Positions 55,831 through 64,000 of a stretch of DNA of 64,000 bases are shown here, in pieces. Numbering within the stretch: the stretch's first letter is position 1; every line of letters starts with the position of its first letter. The notes below the pieces were generated by a model that was not told the DNA's origin, did not search any database, and saw only the letters and a list, made by a program, of their open reading frames with translations. The translations under genes and the position numbers were made by a program. This DNA comes from Tateyamaria pelophila (lineage in GTDB: Bacteria > Pseudomonadota > Alphaproteobacteria > Rhodobacterales > Rhodobacteraceae). The stretch covers positions 1-64,000 of the forward strand of contig NZ_JAIMIA010000019.1 of the NCBI RefSeq assembly GCF_019966495.1, written 5' to 3'.

Positions 55831-57480
55831 ATGCTGCGCGGTCTTGATATCTCGGACATGTTGATCATTGACCGGTTGGAACTTGCGTTTCAGCCGGGGT
55901 TGAACGTGTTGACCGGGGAAACCGGGGCCGGGAAATCCATTCTGCTCGACAGTCTGGGTTTTGTGCTGGGCTGGCGGGGCCGTGCGGACCTTGTGCGGCA
56001 GGGGGCGGCACAGGGCGAGGTCACGGCGTGGTTCGATCTGTCCGCCGATCATCCGGCGCGGGCCGTGCTGGAGGAAGCGGGTTTGCCGAGTGGTGATGAG
56101 TTGATCTTGCGCCGCGTGAATACGGCTGATGGTCGCAAGACCGCTTGGGTCAATGACCGTCGCTGTTCGGGGGAGGTGCTGCGGGCGCTGTCCGATACGT
56201 TGGTCGAATTGCACGGCCAGCATGATGATCGCGGCCTGCTCAATCCGCGCGGACACCGTGACATCCTTGATGAATTTGCCGACCTGGCGGCGGCGCGCTC
56301 CAAGACGCGTAATGCGTGGCGGGCGGCAGGCGCGGCGCGCAAGGCACTTGCGGCCGCCGAGGCCGCGATGCAGGCGATCCGGGCGGAAGAAGAGTATCTG
56401 CGCCATGCCGTCGCCGAGTTGGACGCGCTGGACCCGCAACCGGGCGAGGACGCCGCACTCGATACCCAGCGTCGGTTGATGAAGGCTGCGAAAGAAATCC
56501 TAGACAATGTGAAGCGGGCCAAGCAGATGCTAGGGAATGACGGCGCCGAAGGGGCGATCAACGATGCTATCAAGTGGCTGGAGGATGTAGCGGGCAAGGC
56601 CGACGGGCAACTGGATGCCCCAATATCTGCATTGTCGCGCGCGATGATTGAACTGGACGAGGCGAATGAGAGTGTTGAAAGTGCGCTGCGCAATCTTGCT
56701 TTTAATCCAAACGAGTTGGAGGCTGTTTCAGAGCGTTTCTTTGACATTCGTGACTTAGCCAAGAAGCATAAGAAAACTCCAGATGACCTGCCCGCTTTCG
56801 CCGATGATCTGCGCGCCAAACTGGCGGCCCTTGATGCGGGCGATGCGGATCTGGCAGTTCTGACCAAGGAAAAACTGGCCGCCGAAGCTACCTATGACGC
56901 GGCGGCTGCGACGCTGTCGGAGCGCCGCAAGGCCGCAGCTAAACGGCTTGATAAGGCGGTCATGGCGGAGCTTGCGCCGCTCAAGATGGAGCGGGCGGTT
57001 TTCAGGACCGAAATCGTGCCGGATACGCCGGGCCCTGATGGTATGGATGCGGTGGCGTTTACCGTGGCCACCAATCCCGGCGCGCCATCTGGCCCGTTGA
57101 ACAAGATTGCGTCTGGCGGTGAATTGAGCCGCTTTCTGCTGGCGCTCAAGGTCTGTCTGACCAAGGGGCAGTCGGGGCTGACCATGATTTTCGACGAGAT
57201 CGACAGAGGCGTTGGCGGCGCGACGGCGGACGCGGTTGGACGGCGGTTGGCGTCGATCGCGGCAGGCGGTCAGGTTCTGGTCGTCACGCACTCTCCGCAA
57301 GTGGCTGCCCTGGGCGCGTATCACTGGCGCGTGGAAAAGCGGGTCGCCAAGGGCATGACCACATCCACGGTCGTTCCTTTGGGTGCTCCAGATCGAGTGG
57401 ACGAAATCGCGCGCATGTTGGCAGGCGATACGATCACGGATCAGGCACGCGCCGCTGCACGCGCTCTTTTGAACGTCTGA
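55831..57480 (+). CDS. recN: DNA repair protein RecN
   Basis: A 549-residue SMC-like ATPase in double-strand break repair. Walker A is LTGETGAGKSILLDSL, coiled-coil arms occupy about residues 150-370, and the signature ASGGELSRFLLALK with Walker B MIFDEIDRGVGG follows. The DTHSPQVAA-type end reads VVTHSPQVAALGAYHW. No LexA-type box was found in the 36-bp gap after bamD, so it may be co-transcribed with lpxC-bamD. Confidence 0.95.
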   Translation: MLRGLDISDMLIIDRLELAFQPGLNVLTGETGAGKSILLDSLGFVLGWRGRADLVRQGAAQGEVTAWFDLSADHPARAVLEEAGLPSGDELILRRVNTADGRKTAWVNDRRCSGEVLRALSDTLVELHGQHDDRGLLNPRGHRDILDEFADLAAARSKTRNAWRAAGAARKALAAAEAAMQAIRAEEEYLRHAVAELDALDPQPGEDAALDTQRRLMKAAKEILDNVKRAKQMLGNDGAEGAINDAIKWLEDVAGKADGQLDAPISALSRAMIELDEANESVESALRNLAFNPNELEAVSERFFDIRDLAKKHKKTPDDLPAFADDLRAKLAALDAGDADLAVLTKEKLAAEATYDAAAATLSERRKAAAKRLDKAVMAELAPLKMERAVFRTEIVPDTPGPDGMDAVAFTVATNPGAPSGPLNKIASGGELSRFLLALKVCLTKGQSGLTMIFDEIDRGVGGATADAVGRRLASIAAGGQVLVVTHSPQVAALGAYHWRVEKRVAKGMTTSTVVPLGAPDRVDEIARMLAGDTITDQARAAARALLNV

Positions 57481-57581
57481 ATTGTCGCATCCGCACCGAA
57501 CTTCGGTTGCGTGGGCTTTCCAGACCGGAGCGCATGGCCTAAGACAAAGGGAGCAAAAGCTTTTTTGACCCCAATCATCAC

Positions 57582-59270
57582 ATGCCCGAACCTCGGCGCC
57601 GCTTCATGTCCCAACAGCTCGATCAGGCGGTTACCGCCTGCAAAGACGGCTGGAAAGTCCTGCGCCATCAGGGTCCGGGTCAAATTCAATTCTGGTTCAT
57701 CGCACTTGCAGTCGGCATTGCGGCCGGCTTTGCCGCCTTGCTCTTTCGCAAGGGAATCGAAGCGTTGCAGGCGTGGCTCTATGGTACGGATGATGTGCAT
57801 TATCTGCACAGTTTTGCCTCGTCTCTGCCGTGGTACTTGATTCTGATCATTCCCATCGTGGGCGGCTTGCTGACCGGCATCATCCTGCACCTGTTTACCA
57901 AAGATGCGATTGTGCGCAGTGTTGCGGACGTCATCGAAGGCGCGGCCTTGCGTGACGGACAGGTCGGAACGCGGGCCGGGATGGCATCGGCTCTGGCCAG
58001 CATGATCACCCTGTCTTCTGGCGGATCGACCGGACGGGAAGGGCCGGTGGTGCACATCGCCGCCGTGATCTCAACGAAAGTGTCGCGTTGGATCAAGGCG
58101 GACGGGATCACCGGGCGTGATTTGTTGGGCTGCGCCGTCGCGGCCGCTGTTTCGGCCAGTTTCAACGCCCCCATCGCAGGCGCACTTTTTGCGCTGGAGG
58201 TGGTGCTGCGTCATTTTGCGGTACATGCATTTGCGCCGATTGTGATTGCCAGCGTGGCGGGCACAGTGATCAACCGGCTGGAATTTGGCGATGTGGCCCA
58301 GTTTGATCTGCCAGAGACAAACGTGCTGACTTTTTATCAGGAATTGCCCGCGTTTCTCATTCTCGGGCTGATCTCGGGCCTTGTTGCCGTGGTTCTGATG
58401 CGCGCGATTTTCTGGACCGATGACCTGGGAACGGCTGTGCAAAATCGGACGGGCATGCCGCGCTGGTTACGTCCGGCTGTGTCGGGGGCCATGCTCGGGG
58501 CCATTGCGATCTTCTATCCCCATATTATCGGTGTCGGATATGAGACGACCACGCTCGCGCTGACGGGACAACTCGCCCTGAACGATGTTTTGGTCTTTGC
58601 CGTTCTGAAAACCGCGGCCGTCGCGATTACGATGGCCGGGCGCATGGGGGGCGGTGTGTTTTCGCCGTCCTTGATGCTCGGCGCTCTGACCGGGCTGGCC
58701 TTTGGATTGATCGCGACGGGGTGGTTCCCGGATGTGTCAGGCTCCGTCACGCTCTACGCGCTGGCTGGCATGGGGGCTGTGGCTGCGGCTGTTCTCGGCG
58801 CACCGATCTCGACCACGCTGATCGTGTTCGAGTTGACGGGCGACTGGCAGACGGGGCTGGCAGTGATGGTGGCGGTGTCGATGTCGACGGCCTTGGCGTC
58901 TCGGTTGGTGCACCGCAGTTTCTTTCTGACCCAACTGGAACGGCGCGGTGTGCATCTTGCGGCCGGACCCCAAGCCTACCTTCCCGCAATGTTTCCGATC
59001 AGCACGGTGATGCGCAGCCTGGATCATCCGCGCTCGGCTGACGAAGACCGGTGTTGGGACATGATTGGTGAGGCGATTTATGTGGACGCCAGTGGAACAC
59101 TGGAAGTCGCCTTGCCGGTTTTTGACCGCGCCATGGTGCCGTTCATACCCGTTGTGACGTTGACCGGGGAAGGGAACGCACCAGAGCTTCAGGGTGCGCT
59201 TTTCCACGTGGACGCGTTGAAGGCCTATAATCGGGCTTTGGCGGCCACGGCGGCGGAAGAGCATAGTTGA
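57582..59270 (+). CDS. ClC-family chloride channel/antiporter
   Basis: A 562-residue polytopic membrane protein with the ClC selectivity motifs GSTGREGPVVH (gating glutamate present) and GGGVFSPSLMLGAL, with NAPIAGALFALEVVL between them. The gating glutamate and bacterial context favour a Cl-/H+ antiporter. The last 110 residues form a cytoplasmic extension that resembles a degenerate CBS region. An alternative ATG eight codons later is possible; neither has a clear ribosome site. Confidence 0.9.
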   Translation: MPEPRRRFMSQQLDQAVTACKDGWKVLRHQGPGQIQFWFIALAVGIAAGFAALLFRKGIEALQAWLYGTDDVHYLHSFASSLPWYLILIIPIVGGLLTGIILHLFTKDAIVRSVADVIEGAALRDGQVGTRAGMASALASMITLSSGGSTGREGPVVHIAAVISTKVSRWIKADGITGRDLLGCAVAAAVSASFNAPIAGALFALEVVLRHFAVHAFAPIVIASVAGTVINRLEFGDVAQFDLPETNVLTFYQELPAFLILGLISGLVAVVLMRAIFWTDDLGTAVQNRTGMPRWLRPAVSGAMLGAIAIFYPHIIGVGYETTTLALTGQLALNDVLVFAVLKTAAVAITMAGRMGGGVFSPSLMLGALTGLAFGLIATGWFPDVSGSVTLYALAGMGAVAAAVLGAPISTTLIVFELTGDWQTGLAVMVAVSMSTALASRLVHRSFFLTQLERRGVHLAAGPQAYLPAMFPISTVMRSLDHPRSADEDRCWDMIGEAIYVDASGTLEVALPVFDRAMVPFIPVVTLTGEGNAPELQGALFHVDALKAYNRALAATAAEEHS

Positions 59271-59333
59271 GATCGTTGGGTGCTCTGTTTTGCGCGATGC
59301 GCAAAAGGCGCCCACCCACCGACCCAAATGCGA

Positions 59334-59678
59334 TCAGATTTTCTCGACCGTGATCGTGTCGCCAACATAAAATGCCAGGTAATCCTTGATCCGGGCGACA
59401 CCCTCTTTGGGGGCTTCATAACTCCAGACGGCATTTTCCAGTGTTTGCGACTTTGTCACGACGGAGAAATAGGTCGCATCGCCCTTATGGGGGCAATGGC
59501 TTGTCTTGTCCGTTCGATCAAGGAATGCCATCGCAATGTCGCCCCGTGGAAAATAGATGACAAAAGGGTAGTCGCCCTCGGACAACTCCAGTGCATTGTC
59601 GCTTTCGCCCAGCACAGCGCCGCCTGCGCGCACCGTCCAGGTTCCGGGTGCTTTGCGGATCGTGATGTGATCAGCCAT
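59334..59678 (-). CDS. DUF427 family protein
   Basis: A 114-residue protein of the DUF427 (PF04248) beta-barrel-like family. It shows the family run FVIYFPRGDIAMAFLDRTDK, the SHCPHKGDATYFSV block and a Trp-rich end (NAVWSYEAP). Its biochemical role is not established. GGAGG 6-10 bases upstream supports the start at 59678. It converges on the chloride transporter gene. Confidence 0.88.
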   Translation of the reverse strand: MADHITIRKAPGTWTVRAGGAVLGESDNALELSEGDYPFVIYFPRGDIAMAFLDRTDKTSHCPHKGDATYFSVVTKSQTLENAVWSYEAPKEGVARIKDYLAFYVGDTITVEKI

Positions 59679-59755
59679 GGCTGTGCCTCCATTCATGTCG
59701 AGAAAACCAGTGTTTGAAACCTGCATGTAGCAGAGGTGTCACCACACTGCCAGTG

Positions 59756-61546
59756 TCAGAGCGGTGCCGTCGCCTGTTTCAGCCAATCCCGCGTCGTTTC
59801 CGAAACTCTTGGTCCGATCTTGTCATAGGTCTCGCAATGATATGCGTCGATCCATGCCCGGCTCTCTGCATCCAGCATTTGGACATTGACAAGCCGACGG
59901 TCGATCGGCGCGAAGGTCAGCGTGCGCCAACTCAACATCTCGCGATGCGCGTCCCCGCCGGGTGGGACTTCGGCGGTTTCAGCCACGATCAGGTTTTCAA
60001 TGCGGATGCCAAAAGCGCCTTCACGGTAATATCCGGGTTCGTTGGACAGGATCATGCCGGGTTCGATGGGGACATGGTTGATCCGGCTGAGCCGCTGGGG
60101 GCCTTCGTGCACGGACAGATATGCGCCCACGCCATGACCCAGCCCATGATCAAAGTCCTGATGGGCGTACCAAAGAGGTGCGCGGCCAATCGCTTCGATA
60201 TCCCGCCCGGCCAGCCCTTTGGGCCACCGCAGCCGCGACATCGCAATCATACCCATCAGAACGCGCGTATAGGCGGCGCGCGCCGTGTCGGGTGGCGTTC
60301 CAATTGCAATCGTGCGGGTGATGTCCGTCGTACCATCGAGATATTGCCCGCCGCTGTCGAGGACGATCAGATGCCCATCTTCCAGGACGCTGTCGGTCTC
60401 TTCGGTCACACGGTAATGCATGATGGCCCCGTTGGGTCCGGTGCCCGCGATGGTTTCAAAGCTGATATCCTGCAAGGCATTGTCCCGGCGGCGCATCGAT
60501 TCGAGCCGAGTGACGACTTGGGTTTCACGCAGAGTACCGGGGGCTTGCGCATCCAGCCAAGCCAGCAATTCGACGACCGCCGCGCCGTCCCGCAGATGGG
60601 CTTCGGCACTGCCCGCAATTTCGGACGGGTTCTTGCAGGCTTTGGGCAGGGCGCAGGGATCAGCCCCCCATTTCACGCGGCCGCCAATGCAATCTGCGAC
60701 ACGGACAGGGACTGTGGATTTATCGAGACAGACCGGACCGTCCAAGCCGTCCAGATACTGCAAGAAAGCGGCGGGATCATGGCAGGTCACCTCTGGTCCA
60801 AAATGATCACGCACCTCGGTCAGCTTTTCCTCGGCCATGAACAGGTTAACCTTGCCGTCATGATGCAAGACACCAAACCCCTGTGCGATCGGATTGCGCG
60901 GAATGTCGGCGCCGCGGATGTTGAGCAGCCAGCACAAGCTGTCTGGCAGGGTGATAACGGCGCATGTGGCCCCATCCTTGTGCAAGGCATTGCCAAGACG
61001 GGCGCGCTTTTCTGCATGGCTTTCGCCTGCAAATTCAAGCGGATGGACCTTGACCGGTGCTGCTGCGGGCGCAGGTTGGTCCGGCCAGCAGCGATCGACG
61101 AGATTGTCGACCTGAACCAGCGAAACACCGGACCCTTCCAACGCTTCGCGGCTTTGTTCGATCTGACCGGACGTGTGGAGCCAAGGATCAAATCCCACAC
61201 GACCGCCCGTCGGCAGTTGTTCCTTGAGCCAATCCGCAAGGGATACCTCTGGCCATGGTACGGGCGTAAAAGCATCCGCAACTTGTGCTTTGACTTGCGT
61301 GCGATAACGGCCGTCGATGAACACACCGGCCACGTCGCGCAAGGCCGCACAAAACCCTGCCGACCCGGTAAAGCCTGTCAACCAGGCCAATCTCTCATCG
61401 TGGGTAGAGACATATTCACCCTGATGCGCATCGGCGCGTGGAACCAAATAACCGTCGAGCCCCTCGGTCTCAAGCTGCGCGCGCAACGCTGCCAATCGGG
61501 GCGGACCCTGCTCGGGGCGCGCGGTGACCTCAAAGCTCTGAAACAT
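59756..61546 (-). CDS. Xaa-Pro aminopeptidase (M24B, aminopeptidase P)
   Basis: A 596-residue metallopeptidase of the long type with two N-terminal creatinase-like domains and a C-terminal pita-bread domain. The metal ligands are visible: first Asp in VLDSGGQYLDGTTD, His in DHGLGHGVGAYLSVHEGPQ, and Glu in ILSNEPGYYREG. It removes an N-terminal residue next to proline from peptides. The start at 61546 has AAGGGA upstream. It follows cobT by 53 bp on the same strand. Confidence 0.93.
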   Translation of the reverse strand: MFQSFEVTARPEQGPPRLAALRAQLETEGLDGYLVPRADAHQGEYVSTHDERLAWLTGFTGSAGFCAALRDVAGVFIDGRYRTQVKAQVADAFTPVPWPEVSLADWLKEQLPTGGRVGFDPWLHTSGQIEQSREALEGSGVSLVQVDNLVDRCWPDQPAPAAAPVKVHPLEFAGESHAEKRARLGNALHKDGATCAVITLPDSLCWLLNIRGADIPRNPIAQGFGVLHHDGKVNLFMAEEKLTEVRDHFGPEVTCHDPAAFLQYLDGLDGPVCLDKSTVPVRVADCIGGRVKWGADPCALPKACKNPSEIAGSAEAHLRDGAAVVELLAWLDAQAPGTLRETQVVTRLESMRRRDNALQDISFETIAGTGPNGAIMHYRVTEETDSVLEDGHLIVLDSGGQYLDGTTDITRTIAIGTPPDTARAAYTRVLMGMIAMSRLRWPKGLAGRDIEAIGRAPLWYAHQDFDHGLGHGVGAYLSVHEGPQRLSRINHVPIEPGMILSNEPGYYREGAFGIRIENLIVAETAEVPPGGDAHREMLSWRTLTFAPIDRRLVNVQMLDAESRAWIDAYHCETYDKIGPRVSETTRDWLKQATAPL

Positions 61547-61552
61547 GTCCGG

Positions 61553-61592
61553 TCCCTTTTCTCTGTTCTTGAAATATCCCCCCGGGAGGGGG
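61553..61592. repeat. Rhodobacteraceae-type repeat, copy 3
   Basis: TCTGTTCTTGAAATATCCCC followed by the palindrome CCCCCCGGGAGGGGGG-like stretch lies between cobT and the aminopeptidase gene. It aligns with the blocks at 40140 and, inverted, at 22990. Confidence 0.5.
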
Positions 61593-61599
61593 GTCGGGC

Positions 61600-63477
61600 T
61601 CAACTCACGCGCCGCATGCCCATCACGCGCGCCCTTGCCCGTGGATCGCTGTCGAAGAGTGCGGCCAACTGTTCGGTCATCGCGCCGGCCAACTGTTCGA
61701 CATCCGTTATGGTCACTGCGCGGTCGTAGTATCGGGTCACATCATGGCCGATCCCGATCGCGAGCAACTCGACCTGTCTTTTGCGTTCAACCATTGCAAT
61801 GACGTCGCGCAAATGCTTTTCCAGATAGTTCGCCGGGTTGACGGACAGGGTGCTGTCATCCACAGGCGCACCATCAGAGATCACCATCAGGATCTTGCGC
61901 GCCTCGGGGCGGCCTGCCATTCGGCGATGGGCCCATTCCAGCGCTTCTCCGTCAATGTTTTCCTTCAGCAGCCCTTCTTTCATCATCAGCCCCAGATTGG
62001 GTCGAGCCCTTCGCCAAGGCGCGTCGGCGGATTTATAGATGATATGGCGCAGATCGTTGAGACGCCCGGGCTGGGCCGGACGGCCATCATTCAGCCACGC
62101 CTCGCGGGCCAGTCCGCCCTTCCACGCGCGGGTCGTGAAACCGAGGATTTCGACCTTTACGTTGCACCGCTCGAGCGTGCGGGCCAACACATCCGCGCAT
62201 ATGGCGGCAATCGAAATAGGACGCCCGCGCATGGAGCCGGAATTGTCCAGTAAAAGCGTAACGCAAGTGTCGCGAAATTCGGTGTCTTTCTCAACTTTGA
62301 ACGAAAGCGGCGTCGTCGGATTGGCCACGATCCGGGCAAGGCGACCTGCGTCCAGTGTACCTTCTTCCAGATCGAACTCCCATGATCGGTTCTGCTGCGC
62401 CTGCAAACGGCGTTGCAGCTTGTTGGCGAGGCGGCTGACAGCGCCCTTCAGCGGCTCAAGCTGCTGATCGAGATAGGCACGCAAACGCTCCAACTCGACC
62501 GGTTCGGCCAGATCTTCGGCGCGGATCTCTTCGTCATGGGTGTCGAGGTAGACGCGGTAATCCGGATCGGCCTCAGACACGGGTTGCGGGGGCGGGGGCT
62601 CCAGCGGGGCCTCGCCTTCCGGCATTTCGGCCTCTTCGCCCAGTTCCTGATCGGCCATGTCGTCCATCGACACCTGTGCCTGCGACGCGTCCTGCTGCTC
62701 ATCTTGCGACTGCTCGGGCGTGCCCTCTTCGTTCTCCTGATCCTGATCGTCCTGACCGGTGCTGTCAGGGTCTTGCTCTTCTTCCTGACCCTCTTCGGCC
62801 TGATCTTCCTGATCTTCGTCGATCTGGTCCGGGTCATCGCCCAGTTGATCGCCGTATCCCAGATCGCTGATCATCTGCCGGGCAAAGCGGGCAAAGGCAG
62901 ATTGATCTTCAAGGATATCACCCAGGTCTTCGAGGGTGCCGCCCGCCTGATCCTCGATAAAGCCGCGCCAGAGGTCCATGGCGTTTTCGGCACCGCCGGG
63001 CAGGTCACGCCCAGTTGCCAGATGCCGGATCAGATAACCCGCCGCGACCGCCAGAGGTACATCGCTGGCCTGCTTGCACTGGTCATAGCCCTTGCGCATG
63101 GCGTCGTTCTTGATCTTGGCGTCGATATTGCCTGCGGTGCCGGGCATGTCGCGCGCGCCCATTGCCTCGCAACGGGCCGTTTCCATCGCTTCGTAAAGGT
63201 CGCGCGCCATTTCCCCTTGTGGCGAATAACGCGCATGGGTCTGACCGTTGTGATAGCGGCGGTGCAGCGCCAGCGCGTCGGCCGTTCCGCGTGCCAGCAT
63301 CACCTCGTCGCGTGTCATGCGGCGGCTGACTTGCGGCAGGCGCATTGCATCGCCAGAGACGCCTGAAGGATCGACCGAGTACGAAACGTTCAACTCAGGA
63401 TCATTGGCCATGACCTTGGTGGCCTCGGCAAGGGCTTTCTTGAACGGGTCTGCGGGGTTGTCGGAGTTCGTTGACAT
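61600..63477 (-). CDS. cobT: Cobaltochelatase subunit CobT
   Basis: A 625-residue subunit of the aerobic cobaltochelatase that inserts cobalt into hydrogenobyrinate diamide with CobN and CobS. The N-terminal 210 residues are helical. A very acidic, Gln/Asp/Glu-rich linker spans about 215-290. The C-terminal third is a von Willebrand A domain with the MIDAS loop [11 protein letters not shown] and [11 protein letters not shown]. The start at 63477 has GGAG upstream. cobS lies 79 bp upstream on the same strand. Confidence 0.95.
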   Translation of the reverse strand: MSTNSDNPADPFKKALAEATKVMANDPELNVSYSVDPSGVSGDAMRLPQVSRRMTRDEVMLARGTADALALHRRYHNGQTHARYSPQGEMARDLYEAMETARCEAMGARDMPGTAGNIDAKIKNDAMRKGYDQCKQASDVPLAVAAGYLIRHLATGRDLPGGAENAMDLWRGFIEDQAGGTLEDLGDILEDQSAFARFARQMISDLGYGDQLGDDPDQIDEDQEDQAEEGQEEEQDPDSTGQDDQDQENEEGTPEQSQDEQQDASQAQVSMDDMADQELGEEAEMPEGEAPLEPPPPQPVSEADPDYRVYLDTHDEEIRAEDLAEPVELERLRAYLDQQLEPLKGAVSRLANKLQRRLQAQQNRSWEFDLEEGTLDAGRLARIVANPTTPLSFKVEKDTEFRDTCVTLLLDNSGSMRGRPISIAAICADVLARTLERCNVKVEILGFTTRAWKGGLAREAWLNDGRPAQPGRLNDLRHIIYKSADAPWRRARPNLGLMMKEGLLKENIDGEALEWAHRRMAGRPEARKILMVISDGAPVDDSTLSVNPANYLEKHLRDVIAMVERKRQVELLAIGIGHDVTRYYDRAVTITDVEQLAGAMTEQLAALFDSDPRARARVMGMRRVS

Positions 63478-63556
63478 GTTCAGCTCCAAACAGAAGTAAG
63501 GGACTGGCCGATGAACAGAGTTCCGGCCAGCGCCGCTGTTTTGCCGCGCGCCCGGA

Positions 63557-64000
63557 TCACCCCAGGCTCACGCTGGCCGCGCTTTCCGGCAATTCCTCAT
63601 CGAACAAACGCTGATAGAACTCGGCGACCGTCTGCCGCTCCAGTTCGTCGCATTTGTTGAGAAAGCTCAAGCGGAAAGCATAGCCAACATTGCGGAAAAT
63701 CTCTGCGTTCTGCGCCCAGGCGATGACAGTTCGCGGAGACATCACCGTCGACAGATCGCCGTTCATGAACGCCGTGCGCGTCAGATCGGCGACTGTGACC
63801 ATCTGTTTGACCTTCTTGCGCCCTTCGGCAGTGTTGTAATGCGGGTTCTTGGACAGAACGATGGCCGTCTCCGCGTCGATGCTGAGATAGTTCAGCGTCG
63901 CCACCAATGACCAGCGGTCCATCTGGCCCTGGTTGATTTGCTGGGTGCCGTGATAAAGGCCAGTTGTATCACCCAGGCCAACCGTGTTGGCCGTCGCGAA
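63557..64000 (-). CDS. cobS: Cobaltochelatase subunit CobS (5' end outside the window)
   Basis: The C-terminal 147 residues of the MoxR-like AAA+ ATPase CobS. The visible part begins with [28 protein letters not shown], then [20 protein letters not shown] and [19 protein letters not shown], all characteristic. The Walker motifs lie beyond the window edge. It heads the cobS-cobT minus-strand pair for aerobic vitamin B12 synthesis. Confidence 0.95.
   Translation of the reverse strand, partial: FATANTVGLGDTTGLYHGTQQINQGQMDRWSLVATLNYLSIDAETAIVLSKNPHYNTAEGRKKVKQMVTVADLTRTAFMNGDLSTVMSPRTVIAWAQNAEIFRNVGYAFRLSFLNKCDELERQTVAEFYQRLFDEELPESAASVSLG

Noticed and set aside
59714-61729. A 671-codon plus-strand frame
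   Set aside because: It lies antisense to the aminopeptidase P gene, whose metal ligands are clear; the antisense product has no recognisable domain.

Overview
The window is chromosomal DNA of an alphaproteobacterium of the family Rhodobacteraceae, most likely a marine Roseobacter-group member. The indications are the dcw cluster with a DUF2484 gene between murC and murB, a gapR gene, CobS/CobT-type aerobic cobaltochelatase genes, a CcaF1/CcsR-type sRNA locus, a LexA box of the GAAC-N7-GAAC type, and intergenic repeats of the kind common in this family. Gene density is high. No rRNA, tRNA, CRISPR array, intact insertion sequence or prophage was seen. No database search was possible; all names rest on motifs, length and gene order.

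Layout. 1-5.5 kb (minus strand): a five-gene branched-chain-amino-acid-type (HAAT) ABC transporter with a Tat-exported binding protein. 5.75-10.5 kb (plus): a divergent signalling block made of a ScfR-type XRE regulator, a single-domain response regulator, a two-helix membrane protein and a sodium/solute-symporter-like histidine kinase with a STAC-like linker. 10.6-14.5 kb: a FliM/FliN-family protein, a TIGR01244-type phosphatase, a small membrane protein, gapR, and a gene-poor stretch holding a decayed IS3-family transposase. 14.6-22.8 kb: aconitase, a DUF1223 protein, an LpxL-like acyltransferase, fliG, two small secreted proteins and a 2-hydroxy-acid oxidase. 23-31.5 kb: uvrD behind a LexA box, a TPR protein, a winged-helix/hydrolase fusion, the DUF1127/CcsR sRNA locus, apbC and an unknown membrane protein.

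31.8-57.5 kb (plus) is the division and cell-wall cluster: MraZ-box promoter, long leader with an internal terminator (UpsM-like), mraZ-rsmH-ftsL-ftsI-murE-murF-mraY-murD, an insertion of two unrelated genes, then ftsW-murG-murC-DUF2484-murB-ddl-ftsQ-ftsA-ftsZ, a strong terminator, and lpxC-bamD-recN. 57.6-64 kb: a ClC chloride transporter, a DUF427 protein, aminopeptidase P, cobT and a cobS truncated by the window edge.

The most interesting non-coding structure is at 29.07-29.76 kb on the minus strand. A heat-shock-type (RpoH) promoter precedes a DUF1127 gene, followed by three tandem 116-bp units. Each unit contains two hairpins that display the anti-Shine-Dalgarno loop CCTCCTCCC, and the last hairpin is also the transcription terminator. 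This matches the stress-induced CcaF1-CcsR system known from Rhodobacter sphaeroides, but with a different copy arrangement. The second is the mraZ leader, which carries 10-bp-phased TGGGN boxes on both strands and a perfect terminator about 90 bp before mraZ.
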